A DNA stretch of 64,000 bases from Longivirga sp036510975 (GCA_036510975.1 DATCCY010000065.1:62001-126000); one strand, 5' to 3'. Positions 1-8,684 are shown, counted from the first letter of the stretch. Notes: generated by a model not told the origin, from the letters alone. A program made the numbers and translations.

Positions 1-1205
1 GAGCGGAGGTACTCGACCCGGCGCGGGTCGTCGACGTGCGCGACGTCGCCACCCGGTGCCTCCACGAGCTCGTCGTGGAAGGCGGCCCCGTTCTCGGTGA
101 CCATGACCGGCGGAAGCGCGTCGCCGTAGCGCGCCTTCTCCCCGACGAGCAGCGCACGCAGGCCGTCCGGCACGACGGGCCAGCCCATATCGGTGGTCTC
201 GTACCCGTCCATCGCCGTGATCTCGAACGGGAACGGGTTGCCCTCTCCCGGCGCCTTCACCAGCGTCGGGTTGTAGTAGTTGACGCCGAGCACGTCGAGC
301 GGTGCCCCGATGACCGCGAGGTCGCCGTCCAGCACGCACGAGCGGTCCATCGGCGCGCCCACGGCCTCGGGGTCGGGGTAGCGCCCGAGCAGGACCGGGT
401 CCATGTAGAGCCGGTTCTGGATCGCGTCCATCGCCTCCGCCGCGCGGCCGTCCTCCTCCGTGTCGCTCACGGCCAGCACAGGCGACAGGTTGTGCGTGAT
501 GCCGACCCGGGCGTTGGTGACCGCCGCGCGCACGGCCTGCATCGCGAGGCCGTGACCGAGCAGCACGTGGTGCGTCGCGGGGAAGGAGTCGAAGAGCAGG
601 AGCTTCCCGGGCGCATGCGTGCCGAGCGCGTAGCCGAACGTGCTCACGACCACGGCCTCGTTGACCGTGATCCAGGTGTGCACGCGATCACCGAGGCGCT
701 GGGCGACGATCGAGGCGTAGTCGCCGAAGTGGTAGGCCGTGTCGCGGTTCAGCCATCCGCCGTCGTCCTCGAGCGCCTGCGGCAGGTCCCAGTGGTAGAG
801 CGTGAGCGTCGGCGCGATCCCGTGCGCGAGCAGCTGGTCCACGAGTCGGTCGTAGAAGTCGAGCCCGCGCGCCTCGACGCCTCCGGTGCCGGTGGGCCGC
901 ACCCGCGGCCACGACACGGAGAACCGGTAGGCGTTGACGCCGAGCCCGGCCATGAGCGCGACGTCCTCGGGCATCCGGACGTAGTGGTCGCAGGCGACGT
1001 CGCCGTTCTCGTCGCGGGCGATCTTCCCCGGCAGGTGGCTGAAGGTGTCCCAGATGGACGCGCCCTTGCCGTCCGCGGTCGGGGAGCCCTCGATCTGGTA
1101 GGACGCGGTCGCAGTGCCCCAGAGGAAGTCGGCGGGGAACGCGCTGCGGTCGCGTCCGTCGGACAGGGTCCCTGGCTGTCCCGGGACCCACGGAGTCGTC
1201 GTCAT
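1..1205 (-). CDS. GH1 family beta-glucosidase (3' end outside window)
   Basis: The minus strand reads open from an ATG at 1205 to the window edge (about 401 codons of a family usually 440-480 long), so the C-terminus is missing. Near the N-terminus (from about residue 23) it has the GH1 signature FLWGTATASYQIEG, then SIWDTF about 23 residues further on. The nucleophile motif TENG is at E371 and the acid/base glutamate at E183. The acid/base motif reads TVNEA rather than the usual TxNEP. The likely role is cytosolic hydrolysis of beta-linked glucosides from oligosaccharides. The family call is firm; the substrate is not knowable here. Confidence 0.9.
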   Translation of the reverse strand, partial: MTTTPWVPGQPGTLSDGRDRSAFPADFLWGTATASYQIEGSPTADGKGASIWDTFSHLPGKIARDENGDVACDHYVRMPEDVALMAGLGVNAYRFSVSWPRVRPTGTGGVEARGLDFYDRLVDQLLAHGIAPTLTLYHWDLPQALEDDGGWLNRDTAYHFGDYASIVAQRLGDRVHTWITVNEAVVVSTFGYALGTHAPGKLLLFDSFPATHHVLLGHGLAMQAVRAAVTNARVGITHNLSPVLAVSDTEEDGRAAEAMDAIQNRLYMDPVLLGRYPDPEAVGAPMDRSCVLDGDLAVIGAPLDVLGVNYYNPTLVKAPGEGNPFPFEITAMDGYETTDMGWPVVPDGLRALLVGEKARYGDALPPVMVTENGAAFHDELVEAPGGDVAHVDDPRRVEYLR

Positions 1206-1285
1206 GGCGCGCACGATGCCATGTCGGGTGGGTGTTTCGCTGCCCGCGCCCCGAGGTCGTAGCGGCGGGTCGGCGCGGGCCGTGG

Positions 1286-2002
1286 TCAGGCCTTCGGCAC
1301 CACGATCGTCCGCGCCACTTTGTCGTGCAGCGCCTGGCGCCACGGTTTGTCCCACAGCGGCCAGAGGCAGTCGACGATGAGCAGCAGGCCTCCGGCGATC
1401 ACGCTGAAGACCTCGAACACGGCCCAGCGCGAGAGCACCTGCCCCCAGGCCAGCGGCCCGTCGGCGGCGAAGGGCCGGATCCGGATGCCCAGGGCGCGCT
1501 TGCCGATCGTGCGCCCCCACCGTTTGTTCTGCGGCACCTGGTAGAGGAACGACACCAGGACCGAGATGACGGTGATGCTCGTGGACACCGCCAGCAGGTC
1601 GCCCTGCAGCGCTGTCATCGCCTCCTGCGAGGGCGCGGAGCCGTCGACCGGCACGGCGTCGACGAAGCGCGCCACCGCCGGCCAGACGAGCCACATGACG
1701 AAGGGCAGCGCGATGACCCCCTCGATCAGCGAGTCGAGGATCCGGGCGGCGGCCCGCTGCGGCCAGGTCGCGAGCGGGATCGGTGCGACGGGGTCGCCCG
1801 GCCCGGCGCCGTACGCCGTGCCGGGGTGCGGAGCCGGCGCAGCGGACGGCGGCGGAGGCAGCGGCACCCGCATCCCGGGTGCGTCGGAGGTCGGAGCGGT
1901 GGTGGCGACGGACGCCGAGGCACCCCAGCGCTCGCCGTCCCACCACCGGACGTACCCACCGCTGGAGAACGGGTCGGGGTACCACCCCGGCTCCATCGCC
2001 AT
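1286..2002 (-). CDS. DUF2510 and RDD domain membrane protein
   Basis: 238 aa. The N-terminus carries a DUF2510 motif (GWYPDPFSSGGYVRWWDG). A Pro/Ala linker follows, then an RDD-type integral membrane domain with about three hydrophobic segments (AARILDSLIEGVIALPF, then TVISVLVSFLYQV, then FSVIAGGLLLIVDCLW) and the RDD-like IGKRALGIRIRP stretch. The C-terminal QALHDKVARTIVV is the usual RDD ending. An ATG at 2002 is preferred over the ATG at 1996 because a TAGGCT box lies seven bases upstream, as in a leaderless gene. The role is unknown; such proteins are common actinobacterial envelope proteins. Confidence 0.85.
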   Translation of the reverse strand: MAMEPGWYPDPFSSGGYVRWWDGERWGASASVATTAPTSDAPGMRVPLPPPPSAAPAPHPGTAYGAGPGDPVAPIPLATWPQRAAARILDSLIEGVIALPFVMWLVWPAVARFVDAVPVDGSAPSQEAMTALQGDLLAVSTSITVISVLVSFLYQVPQNKRWGRTIGKRALGIRIRPFAADGPLAWGQVLSRWAVFEVFSVIAGGLLLIVDCLWPLWDKPWRQALHDKVARTIVVPKA

Positions 2003-2009
2003 GCCGTGG

Positions 2010-2015
2010 AGCCTA
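2010..2015 (-). promoter_or_regulatory. -10 box TAGGCT of a leaderless gene
   Basis: On the minus strand TAGGCT lies seven bases before the ATG of the DUF2510-RDD gene. There is no Shine-Dalgarno between them, which fits the TAnnnT-N6/7-start pattern seen repeatedly in this window. Confidence 0.55.
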
Positions 2016-2055
2016 CGAGGACGTGATCGGCTCCCCCGTCACCGACCCACCGGGT

Positions 2056-3186
2056 CTAGAGGTTCCCGCGGATGTCCTGCTCGCGTTCGATCGCCTCGAA
2101 GAGCGCCTTGAAGTTGCCCTTGCCGAACCCGAGGGACCCGTGTCGCTCGATGAGCTCGAAGAACACCGTGGGGCGGTCCTGCACGGGCTTGGTGAAGATC
2201 TGCAGGAGATAGCCGTCCTCGTCGCGGTCGACGAGGATCCGAAGACGCTTGAGCTCGTCCACGGACACCCGGACATCACCGATCCTCGTCCGCAGCTCGG
2301 GGTCGTCGTAGTAGGAGTGGGGCGTCTCGAGGAAGTCGACGCCAGCCGCGCGCATCGCGTCGACCGTCGCGAGGATGTCGTCGGTGGCGAGCGCGACGTG
2401 CTGCACGCCGGGGCCGCCGTAGAACTCGAGGTACTCGTCGATCTGGCTCCGCCTGCGCGCGACCGCCGGCTCGTTGAGCGGAAACTTCACCTTCCGCGAC
2501 CCGTCCGCCACGACCTTGCTCATGAGTGCCGAGTAGTCCGTCGCGATGTCGTCGCCGACGAACTCCGCCATGTTCGTGAAGGCCATCACCCGGTGGTAGA
2601 AGTCGACCCACTCGTCCATGCGCCCGAGCTCGACGTTGCCCACGCAGTGGTCCACCGCCTGGAAGAGCCGACGCGCGGGAGGGGCCACCATCGGAGCCTG
2701 TCGCACGAATCCTGGGAGGTAGGCGCCGGCGTAGCGGGAGCGGTCCACGAGCGTGTGCCGGGTCTCGCCGTACGTCGCGATCGCGGCCAGCACCACGGTG
2801 CCGTCGGCGTCGGACAGCTCGTGCGGCTCGTCGAGCCCCGTGGCTGCGTGGGCCACGGCGTAGGCGTACGCCGCCGGCACGTCCGGCACCTCGAGCGCGA
2901 GGTCGACGACGCCGTCGCCGTGCCGCGCGACGTGCGCGGCGAGCGGTGCGGCGGCGTGCACCGGTCCGCGCAGCACGAAGCGCGCCGAGCCGCTCCGAAG
3001 GACGTAGGAGGCATGGTCGCGGTCGCCGGTCTCGGGACCGGCGTACGCGACCAGCTGCATGCCGAACGCGGTGGAGTACCAGTGCGCGGCCTGCTTGGCG
3101 TTGCCGACGGCGAAGACGACCGCGTCCATCCCGCGCAGCGGGAACGGGTCGGTCGTGACGACGGTGCTGTCCGCTGTCTGGGTCAT
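2056..3186 (-). CDS. hppD: 4-hydroxyphenylpyruvate dioxygenase
   Basis: 376 aa, full family length. It is an Fe(II) enzyme that converts 4-hydroxyphenylpyruvate to homogentisate in tyrosine and phenylalanine breakdown. Two vicinal-oxygen-chelate halves are visible. Iron ligands expected from the family are present: H180 (VDHCVGNVELG), H263 (GVQHVALATDDI) and E344 (VFFELIERHG). The C-terminus has the typical GFGKGNFKALFEAIE helix. It is divergent from an Lrp-type regulator gene 134 bases away, so regulation by tyrosine or a related amino acid is a reasonable inference. No homogentisate dioxygenase lies nearby. Confidence 0.97.
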   Translation of the reverse strand: MTQTADSTVVTTDPFPLRGMDAVVFAVGNAKQAAHWYSTAFGMQLVAYAGPETGDRDHASYVLRSGSARFVLRGPVHAAAPLAAHVARHGDGVVDLALEVPDVPAAYAYAVAHAATGLDEPHELSDADGTVVLAAIATYGETRHTLVDRSRYAGAYLPGFVRQAPMVAPPARRLFQAVDHCVGNVELGRMDEWVDFYHRVMAFTNMAEFVGDDIATDYSALMSKVVADGSRKVKFPLNEPAVARRRSQIDEYLEFYGGPGVQHVALATDDILATVDAMRAAGVDFLETPHSYYDDPELRTRIGDVRVSVDELKRLRILVDRDEDGYLLQIFTKPVQDRPTVFFELIERHGSLGFGKGNFKALFEAIEREQDIRGNL

Positions 3187-3320
3187 GGCGGAACCTTGGC
3201 AAGCCTTACCTCAGTCGGGCAACAAGTCCAGGACACGACCCACAACCTGCCGATCACCGCTACTCTGCTGCTCGGAACTCTGGTCATTTCGTCCAGGGTT
3301 CGCGCCAAGGAGTGGTCGAG

Positions 3321-3803
3321 ATGCCCGACACCGTCGACGGAATCGACGCCGCCATCCTCGAGCTGTTCGCCGCGGAGCCGCGCATCGGCGTCCTGGAGGC
3401 GAGCCGCCGGCTCCGCCTCGCCCGCGGCACCGTCCAGGCGCGGCTAGACAAGCTGGCCGCGCGCGGGATCGTGACCGGCTGGGGACCCGACGTCGACGCC
3501 GCAGCCCTCGGCTTCCCCGTCACCGCCTTCGTCACCCTCGAGATCGCCCAGCGGGGGCACGACGAGATCGGCGGTCGCCTCGCGGCCATCCCCGAGGTGC
3601 TCGAGGTGCACACCATCACCGGCAGCGGCGACCTGCTCTGCCGGGTGGTGGCGCGCTCGAACGCCGACCTGCAGCGCGTCATCGACCAGGTGGTGGCCAC
3701 CGAAGGCATCGGACGCACGTCGACCGTGATCGCTCTCGCGACGCAGGTCCCCCACCGCGTGCTCCCGCTCGTCGTGGAGGCGGCCCGGGGCTCGGAGTCC
3801 TGA
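3321..3803 (+). CDS. Lrp/AsnC family transcriptional regulator
   Basis: About 160 aa. The N-terminal winged helix-turn-helix (IDAAILELFAAEPRIGVLEASRRLRLARGTVQ region) is followed by an Lrp ligand-binding (RAM) domain with the VTAFVTLEIAQRG and EVHTITGSGDLLCRVVAR strands. ATG 3321 is chosen because AAGGAG sits eight bases upstream; a GTG at 3312 would overlap that site. The gene is divergent from hppD, suggesting control of tyrosine catabolism, possibly with the amino acid or keto acid as effector. The target is inferred from position only. Confidence 0.9.
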   Translation: MPDTVDGIDAAILELFAAEPRIGVLEASRRLRLARGTVQARLDKLAARGIVTGWGPDVDAAALGFPVTAFVTLEIAQRGHDEIGGRLAAIPEVLEVHTITGSGDLLCRVVARSNADLQRVIDQVVATEGIGRTSTVIALATQVPHRVLPLVVEAARGSES

Positions 3804-3851
3804 CTCGCGGTCGCAACCCGGACGGGTGCGGCAACTCAGGGCGCGAGTAGG

Positions 3852-3857
3852 TACGGT
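3852..3857 (+). promoter_or_regulatory. -10 box TACGGT of a leaderless gene
   Basis: TACGGT is six bases before the GTG at 3864 and there is no ribosome binding site, so transcription likely begins at the start codon. Confidence 0.5.
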
Positions 3858-3863
3858 CGTCGC

Positions 3864-5486
3864 GTGCACCCGCTTCCCCGCCGTACCCTCGCGCTCGCCG
3901 GAGGGCTCGCCCTCGTCTCCACCCTGCTCGTCTCCCCCGGAGCCGTAGGCGCCCGGACGACGCCGGACGTGAGGATCGCGTCGCTGCCGTCCGCGGCGCT
4001 CGCCGCGCAGGCGCGAATCGCGAAGCTGATGCCGGCGCGCGTGCGCGCGACCAAGGCGCTCGGCTACGGCTACACCGGCTACGTCACGGACCTGCAGACC
4101 GGTGCCACGATCTGGCAGTCGGGCTACACGGTGCCGATGCGCGGTGCATCCACGACCAAGCTGGCCACCGCGGCGAACGCGCTGCGACTGCTGGGCACCA
4201 CCACGCGCTTCCCGACCCGGGTGTTGCGCGGCGGGTCGACGCGCGAGGTCGTCCTCGTCGGCGGCGGCGACCCGCTGCTGACCAGCAGCCAGCTGAGCCG
4301 CCTCGCCCACACGACGGCCGTCGCGCTGCTGCCCGTGATCGCGCCGCTGCCCGTGCCCGTCCCCGTGCCGACTCCCACCCCGACCCCGACACCCACTCCC
4401 CCGGGGCCGACCGGACCGACCGGCGCGACGGGTGCGTCCGGACCGTCCGGCGCGACGGGTGCGACGGGAGCCACCGGACCCACGGGAGCGACCGGCGCCA
4501 CCGGCGCGACGGGGGCCACCGGACCCACGGGAGCCACCGGCGCGACGGGTCCGACCGGTGCGACGGGAGCCACCGGACCCACGGGACCCACGGCGCCGAT
4601 CCCGACCCCGCCGCCGGGGCCGTCCGGGCCGGTCGTCCCCACGCCGCCCGCGTCGATCGTCGTCTCGGTGCGGCTCGACGACACGCTCTACCCCGCGCCG
4701 ACGTCCGCGACCGGCTGGACCTCGGGCTACGTGCCGTCCGTGGTCACCCCGGTGCGCCCGCTCGTGCGCGACTTCCGCAACGGCTCGGACACCGCCAAGG
4801 ACGCGGTGGTCTACTTCACCGTCCGGCTCGCCGCCGAGCTCAAAGCACTGAGCGCCGGACGCTCCGACGTGGTCGTGACGACCCGCTACAACGGTCGGCT
4901 CAAGGCCGCCCCCGGCGCTCCCGAGATCGCCCGGTTCGTCGGCAACACGTCCGGCGCGGCGCTCTCCCGGATGCTCCTCGTCTCGGACAACGACGTCGCA
5001 GAGATGCTGTTCCGCAACAACGCGATCGCCGCGGGCCGGCCCGGCTCCTGGGCCGGTGCCCGCACGACGGCCATCGCGGAGCTGCGCCGTCTCGGCGTCG
5101 ACACGAAGGGCTGGGCCCTCTACGACGGCAGCGGCGTCTCCCGCTCGGACCGCGTCACCGCCCGGGGTCTGGTCCAGATCCTGCGCTACGCCCAGCACCC
5201 CGGGCACCCGGAGCTCGCTCCGCTCAAGGCAATGCTCCCCGTCGCCGGGGTGAGCGGGACGCTGCACAGCCGCTTCCTGAGCAAGCCGACGCGGTGTGCC
5301 CGGGCCAGGGTGTTCGCCAAGACGGGCACGCTCTACGACGCGATCGCGCTGGCGGGCTACGCCCTCGGCGCCGACCGGCGGCTGCGCGCGTTCGCCATCA
5401 TCGACCGTCCGAGCGGCAGGTACTCCAAGGCGGCGGTACGGCAGGCCGTCGAGGTCGTGCCCGCGACGGCGACCGGCTGCTACTGA
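3864..5486 (+). CDS. dacB: D-alanyl-D-alanine carboxypeptidase (S13/PBP4) with internal collagen-like tract
   Basis: 540 aa from a GTG start. A Sec-type signal peptide spans about residues 1-30. The exported enzyme should trim or cleave peptidoglycan stem peptides. The serine-peptidase motifs are complete: SxxK at S96-K99 (GASTTKLA), SxN at 374-376 (VSDND) and KTG at 486-488 (FAKTGTLYD). Between an N-terminal part ending near residue 158 and the strand IVVSVRLDDTLYP from 264 lies an insert. It consists of a Pro-Val/Pro-Thr stretch (161-180), 21 uninterrupted Gly-X-Y triplets (181-243, GPT/GAT/GAS/GPS) and a Pro-rich exit. The insert falls where S13 enzymes normally continue into the LDDTLF strand. 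The flanking family is clear; function of the insert is not known. Confidence 0.93.
   Translation: MHPLPRRTLALAGGLALVSTLLVSPGAVGARTTPDVRIASLPSAALAAQARIAKLMPARVRATKALGYGYTGYVTDLQTGATIWQSGYTVPMRGASTTKLATAANALRLLGTTTRFPTRVLRGGSTREVVLVGGGDPLLTSSQLSRLAHTTAVALLPVIAPLPVPVPVPTPTPTPTPTPPGPTGPTGATGASGPSGATGATGATGPTGATGATGATGATGPTGATGATGPTGATGATGPTGPTAPIPTPPPGPSGPVVPTPPASIVVSVRLDDTLYPAPTSATGWTSGYVPSVVTPVRPLVRDFRNGSDTAKDAVVYFTVRLAAELKALSAGRSDVVVTTRYNGRLKAAPGAPEIARFVGNTSGAALSRMLLVSDNDVAEMLFRNNAIAAGRPGSWAGARTTAIAELRRLGVDTKGWALYDGSGVSRSDRVTARGLVQILRYAQHPGHPELAPLKAMLPVAGVSGTLHSRFLSKPTRCARARVFAKTGTLYDAIALAGYALGADRRLRAFAIIDRPSGRYSKAAVRQAVEVVPATATGCY
4404..4592 (+). repeat. Collagen-like (Gly-X-Y)21 coding repeat
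   Basis: Twenty-one consecutive codon triplets encode Gly-Pro-Thr, Gly-Ala-Thr, Gly-Ala-Ser or Gly-Pro-Ser without interruption. At DNA level the units are near-identical 9-mers (ggagccacc, ggcgcgacg and similar), so copy number may vary by slippage. Such tracts in bacterial surface proteins can form triple helices; that is family knowledge, not shown here. Confidence 0.9.
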
Positions 5487-5504
5487 CAGCCGGCGCCCGG
5501 ATCC

Positions 5505-6152
5505 TCAGCGCAGTGCTCGGGCGACCTCGCCCGCGGCCCGCAAGACCTTCGGACCGACGTCGTCGACGGGCAGCTCGGTGAGCGCGACGACGCCGACCGA
5601 CGCCTCGATGCCGGCGACGCCGAGCAGCGGGGCCGCCACCCCGTACGCGCCGGGTTGCAGCTCTCCGGTGGAGATGACCCAACCGGGGTCGAAGGGGCGT
5701 CCGCCTGACGCGCGCGCGGCCAGCACGGCCCTGCCCGCGGCGCCTCGGTCGAGCGCGTGCCGGGCGCCGACCCGGTAGGCCACGTGGAAGTCCGAACGGG
5801 TGGGCTCGACGACGGCGACGGCGAGCGCGTCCGAGCCGTCGACGACGGTGAGGTGGGCGGTGGCGCCCACGGAGTCGGCCAGCCGACGCAGCGCCGGGAT
5901 CGCCGCCTCGCGCAGGACCGGCTGCACCTGCCGGGCGAGGGCCAGCACGGCCATGCCCAGCCGGCACCGGCCGTCTCCTCCGCGCCGCAGCAGCGCGTGC
6001 TGCTCGAGGGTCACGACGAGGCGGTAGACCACCGTGCGCGACACGCCCAGCTTCGCGGCGATCTCCGTGACGGTGAGGCCGTCCGACGCGTCCGACAGCA
6101 GCTCGAGGACGGTCAGCCCTCGGTCCAGCGTCTGGCTCGTCTCCGCGACCAT
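5505..6152 (-). CDS. IclR family transcriptional regulator
   Basis: 215 aa. The N-terminal helix-turn-helix (TVTEIAAKLGVSRTVVYRLVVTLEQH) precedes an IclR effector domain (AHLTVVDGSDALAVAVVEP, then RAVLAARASGG). It is a little shorter than the usual 240-260 aa, with a reduced C-terminal half. It converges on the dacB-type gene with an 18-base gap. No adjacent divergent catabolic gene suggests a target, so the regulon is unknown. Confidence 0.88.
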   Translation of the reverse strand: MVAETSQTLDRGLTVLELLSDASDGLTVTEIAAKLGVSRTVVYRLVVTLEQHALLRRGGDGRCRLGMAVLALARQVQPVLREAAIPALRRLADSVGATAHLTVVDGSDALAVAVVEPTRSDFHVAYRVGARHALDRGAAGRAVLAARASGGRPFDPGWVISTGELQPGAYGVAAPLLGVAGIEASVGVVALTELPVDDVGPKVLRAAGEVARALR

Positions 6153-6301
6153 GGCGCCACCTCCGTCTCGTCAGCGGTGCCCGATGAGGTCGGATGCCCC
6201 GCTCACCGGTCGCCACGCCCCTCGACCACTGGGCCCCACTCTGCCCGACCGGGTGCCCACGTCGCGCGCCACGCGAGCGCGGACGACCACCCTCGGACAG
6301 C

Positions 6302-6333
6302 ACGACGCCGCCGGGCGGAGCCGGCGGCGTCGT
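6302..6333 (-). terminator. Intrinsic terminator hairpin
   Basis: ACGACGCCGCC at 6302-6312 pairs perfectly with GGCGGCGTCGT at 6323-6333 (11 bp, 10-base loop, with further pairing possible inside). It lies 17 bases past the stop of the minus-strand HdeD-like gene. No clear U-tract, as is usual in high-GC genomes. Confidence 0.6.
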
Positions 6334-6350
6334 CTCGCTGCGGAGCCGGG

Positions 6351-6920
6351 TCAGACGCTCGCGAGCTTCTTGACCTGGAAGGCGCCGACGATCTCGCTGA
6401 TGCCGAGGACGACGAGCATGAGGCCGGCGATCCAGACGATGGTGCCGACCGCAAGGTCCGGCCAGACGAAGATCACGATGGCGCCCGCGATGAGCAGGAG
6501 GCCGCCGGTGATGAGCCAGCCGCGACCGTCCACGCCCTTGCTCTGCAGTCCGACGATCAGCTCGACGATGCCGCGGAACAACCACGCGAGGCCGATGAAC
6601 AGCGCGAGCAGCGTGGCCTCCTTGTCGTGGCTGATCGCCTTGAACATGTAGACCGCGAGGATGATCGAGAGGATGCCCGAGATCGCGAGCAGGGCGCGGT
6701 TGCTCGTGTGCGAGAACGACTGCGCGACCTGGAAGATGCCGCTGATCAGCAGGTAGATGCCGAACAGCACGGCGACAAGGGTGATGGTCTTGTCCGTCCA
6801 CACCATGCAGGCGACGCCCAGCAGCAGCGTGAGGACACCCACGGCGAGGAGCAGCCACCAGCTCCGCCCGATCGAGGCGAGCGCCTCGCGCTCGTCCGGG
6901 CTGACGTCGGTCGATGACAT
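6351..6920 (-). CDS. HdeD/DUF308 family six-helix membrane protein
   Basis: 189 aa. A short polar N-terminus is followed by about six hydrophobic segments in three hairpin pairs (WWLLLAVGVLTLLLGVACMV, ITLVAVLFGIYLLISGIFQV, ALLAISGILSIILAVYMF, ATLLALFIGLAWLFRGIVEL, WLITGGLLLIAGAIVIFV, GTIVWIAGLMLVVLGISEIV). This repeat layout is the DUF308/HdeD pattern. GGAGA lies just before the ATG. Enterobacterial HdeD is linked to acid resistance, but the role in actinobacteria is not established. A terminator hairpin follows. Confidence 0.88.
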   Translation of the reverse strand: MSSTDVSPDEREALASIGRSWWLLLAVGVLTLLLGVACMVWTDKTITLVAVLFGIYLLISGIFQVAQSFSHTSNRALLAISGILSIILAVYMFKAISHDKEATLLALFIGLAWLFRGIVELIVGLQSKGVDGRGWLITGGLLLIAGAIVIFVWPDLAVGTIVWIAGLMLVVLGISEIVGAFQVKKLASV

Positions 6921-7035
6921 GCGATCTCCTTCGGCGGAGCACGACCCGGTGGTCGTACGACGCCATCAGCGTAGGAGTCGGGTCGACGGAGTTCGTGCAT
7001 TGGCGAGCGGGACGCGGGACGCGTGTCCCGGGAGA

Positions 7036-7791
7036 TCAGAGGCGGCCGGCCTCGTGCACCCGCCGCAGGAACTCCTGCGTCTGCGGGTCCTTCGGTGCGT
7101 GGATCACATGGTCCGGCGTGCCGCGCTCGACGATGACGCCGCCCGCGAGGAAGCAGACCTCGTCGGCGACCTGCGTCGCGAAGCCCATCTCGTGGGTGGC
7201 GATCACCATGGTCATGCCGTCCTGCCGCAGGTCGCGCACGACCGCGAGCACCTCGTTCACGAGCACCGGGTCGAGCGCCGAGGTGACCTCGTCGAAGAGC
7301 ATCAGCTTGGGCGAGACCGCGAGCGCACGGACGATCGCGACGCGCTGCTGCTGCCCGCCCGAGAGTCGGTCCGGGTACTGCGGCGCCTTGTCCGCCAACG
7401 AGAAGCGGCCGAGCAGCTCGAGCGCGGAGGCCTCGGCCTGCCCTCGCGGCACCTTGTGCACGCGACGCATGGCGAGGGTGATGTTGTCGAGCACCGACAT
7501 GTGCGGGAACAGGTTGAACGCCTGGAACACGATCCCGATGCGCTGCCGGATGTCGTCGGCGTCATGACGGGGGTCGGCGAGGTCGATGCCGTCGAACAGC
7601 ACGAGGCCGTCGTCGATGAGCTCGAGCTGGTTGATGCAGCGCAGCAGCGTCGACTTGCCCGATCCCGAGGCTCCGATGAGCACCGTGACGGTGTGCTCCG
7701 GCACGACGAGGTCGACGTCGCGCAGCACGAGCTCGCTGCCGAAGCTCTTGCGCACCCCACGCAGCTCGAGCAGCGGGGTCGGCGTGATCAC
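7036..7791 (-). CDS. Polar amino acid ABC transporter, ATP-binding protein
   Basis: 251 aa. Walker A GASGSGKST (40-48), Q-loop at VFQAFNLFPHMSVLDN, signature LSGGQQQR (143-150), Walker B LMLFDE (163-168) and H-loop IATHEMGFA are all present, in the form typical of GlnQ/HisP-type ATPases. The GTG start at 7791 overlaps the TGA of the permease gene by four bases (GTGA), showing translational coupling. It is the last gene of a three-gene importer operon. Substrate probably a polar amino acid; which one cannot be read from the sequence. Confidence 0.95.
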   Translation of the reverse strand: MITPTPLLELRGVRKSFGSELVLRDVDLVVPEHTVTVLIGASGSGKSTLLRCINQLELIDDGLVLFDGIDLADPRHDADDIRQRIGIVFQAFNLFPHMSVLDNITLAMRRVHKVPRGQAEASALELLGRFSLADKAPQYPDRLSGGQQQRVAIVRALAVSPKLMLFDEVTSALDPVLVNEVLAVVRDLRQDGMTMVIATHEMGFATQVADEVCFLAGGVIVERGTPDHVIHAPKDPQTQEFLRRVHEAGRL

Positions 7792-8684
7792 GCGGTTCCT
7801 CCGGCGTTCTGCCGCGAGATGGACCGGATGAGAACCCGGTCGGTGAACCGGGTGAGTGGGATGGTCACGATGAGGAAGAGGATCGAGACGACGACGTACG
7901 GCGTGTAGTTGAAGATCTTGTCGGCCTGGACCTGCGCCACGCGCACGCCTTCGACGACGCCGAGGATCGAGACGAGCGCGACGTCCTTGAGCAGCGAGAC
8001 GAAGTCGTTGAGCAGCGGCGGGACGACCCGACGGAGCCCCTGCGGGAGCACGACGTGCCGCATCGTCTTGGCCGGAGACAGGCCGAGGGACCGTGCTGCG
8101 GCCCGCTGGCTCGGGTGCACCGAGAGGATGCCGGAGCGGATGACCTCCGCCACGTACGCCGAGTAGGTCACGACGATCGCCGCGGTGCCGTAGACGGCGA
8201 CGTCGGCGCTGGAGACCACCGCGAGGTTGAGCGCCGGGATGCCGAAGCCGATGAGGTAGATCACGAGGATCAGGGGCGTGCCGCGGAAGACGTCCACGTA
8301 GACCGTCGCGAGGATCCGGAACGGCGCGAGGGCCGGTGCGCTCGACGTGCGGACGAGCGCGATCGTCATCGACAGGATCGCGATGAAGCAGCTCGCGACG
8401 ACCACCAGCAGCAGGTCGAGCTTGAAGCCGTCCCAGATGAGCGGCAGGACCTTGCGTCCGATGGTGGGGTCGAAGAACGTCTCCTGCACGACCGGCCAGC
8501 CCGACGATCGCAGCACGAGGGCGGCCAGGCCCCCGATGACGACGATCGAGGAGATCGCCGCCACCGCGATGCTGCGACGGGTCTGCTGGCGCCGGGCCTC
8601 TCGCCGCTGCAGCTCGTGCGCGCTGGGGGTCCAGGTCTCCGGGGCCGGCACGAGGTCGGCCCCGGAGACGGGTTCTGGACTCAC
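7788..8684 (-). CDS. Polar amino acid ABC transporter, permease
   Basis: About 298 aa from a GTG at 8684 that overlaps the stop of the binding-protein gene (GTGA). A cytoplasmic N-terminus with basic residues (LQRREARRQQTRR) leads to a first helix (SIAVAAISSIVVIGGLAALV), then a HisM/GlnP-type domain with four or so further helices. The EAA-type loop reads QRAAARSLGLSPAKTMRHVV, followed by the LPQGLRRVVPPLLNDFVSL segment that contacts the ATPase. It works with the two flanking genes as an importer. Confidence 0.93.
   Translation of the reverse strand: MSPEPVSGADLVPAPETWTPSAHELQRREARRQQTRRSIAVAAISSIVVIGGLAALVLRSSGWPVVQETFFDPTIGRKVLPLIWDGFKLDLLLVVVASCFIAILSMTIALVRTSSAPALAPFRILATVYVDVFRGTPLILVIYLIGFGIPALNLAVVSSADVAVYGTAAIVVTYSAYVAEVIRSGILSVHPSQRAAARSLGLSPAKTMRHVVLPQGLRRVVPPLLNDFVSLLKDVALVSILGVVEGVRVAQVQADKIFNYTPYVVVSILFLIVTIPLTRFTDRVLIRSISRQNAGGTA

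Noticed and set aside
36..1262. A 408-codon plus-strand frame at the window start
   Set aside because: The opposite strand carries GH1 motifs in order; the plus frame is rich in Arg/His/Val without any domain.
5505..6152. IclR protein at 5505 as regulator of the dacB-type gene
   Set aside because: The genes converge and share no upstream region, so position gives no support.
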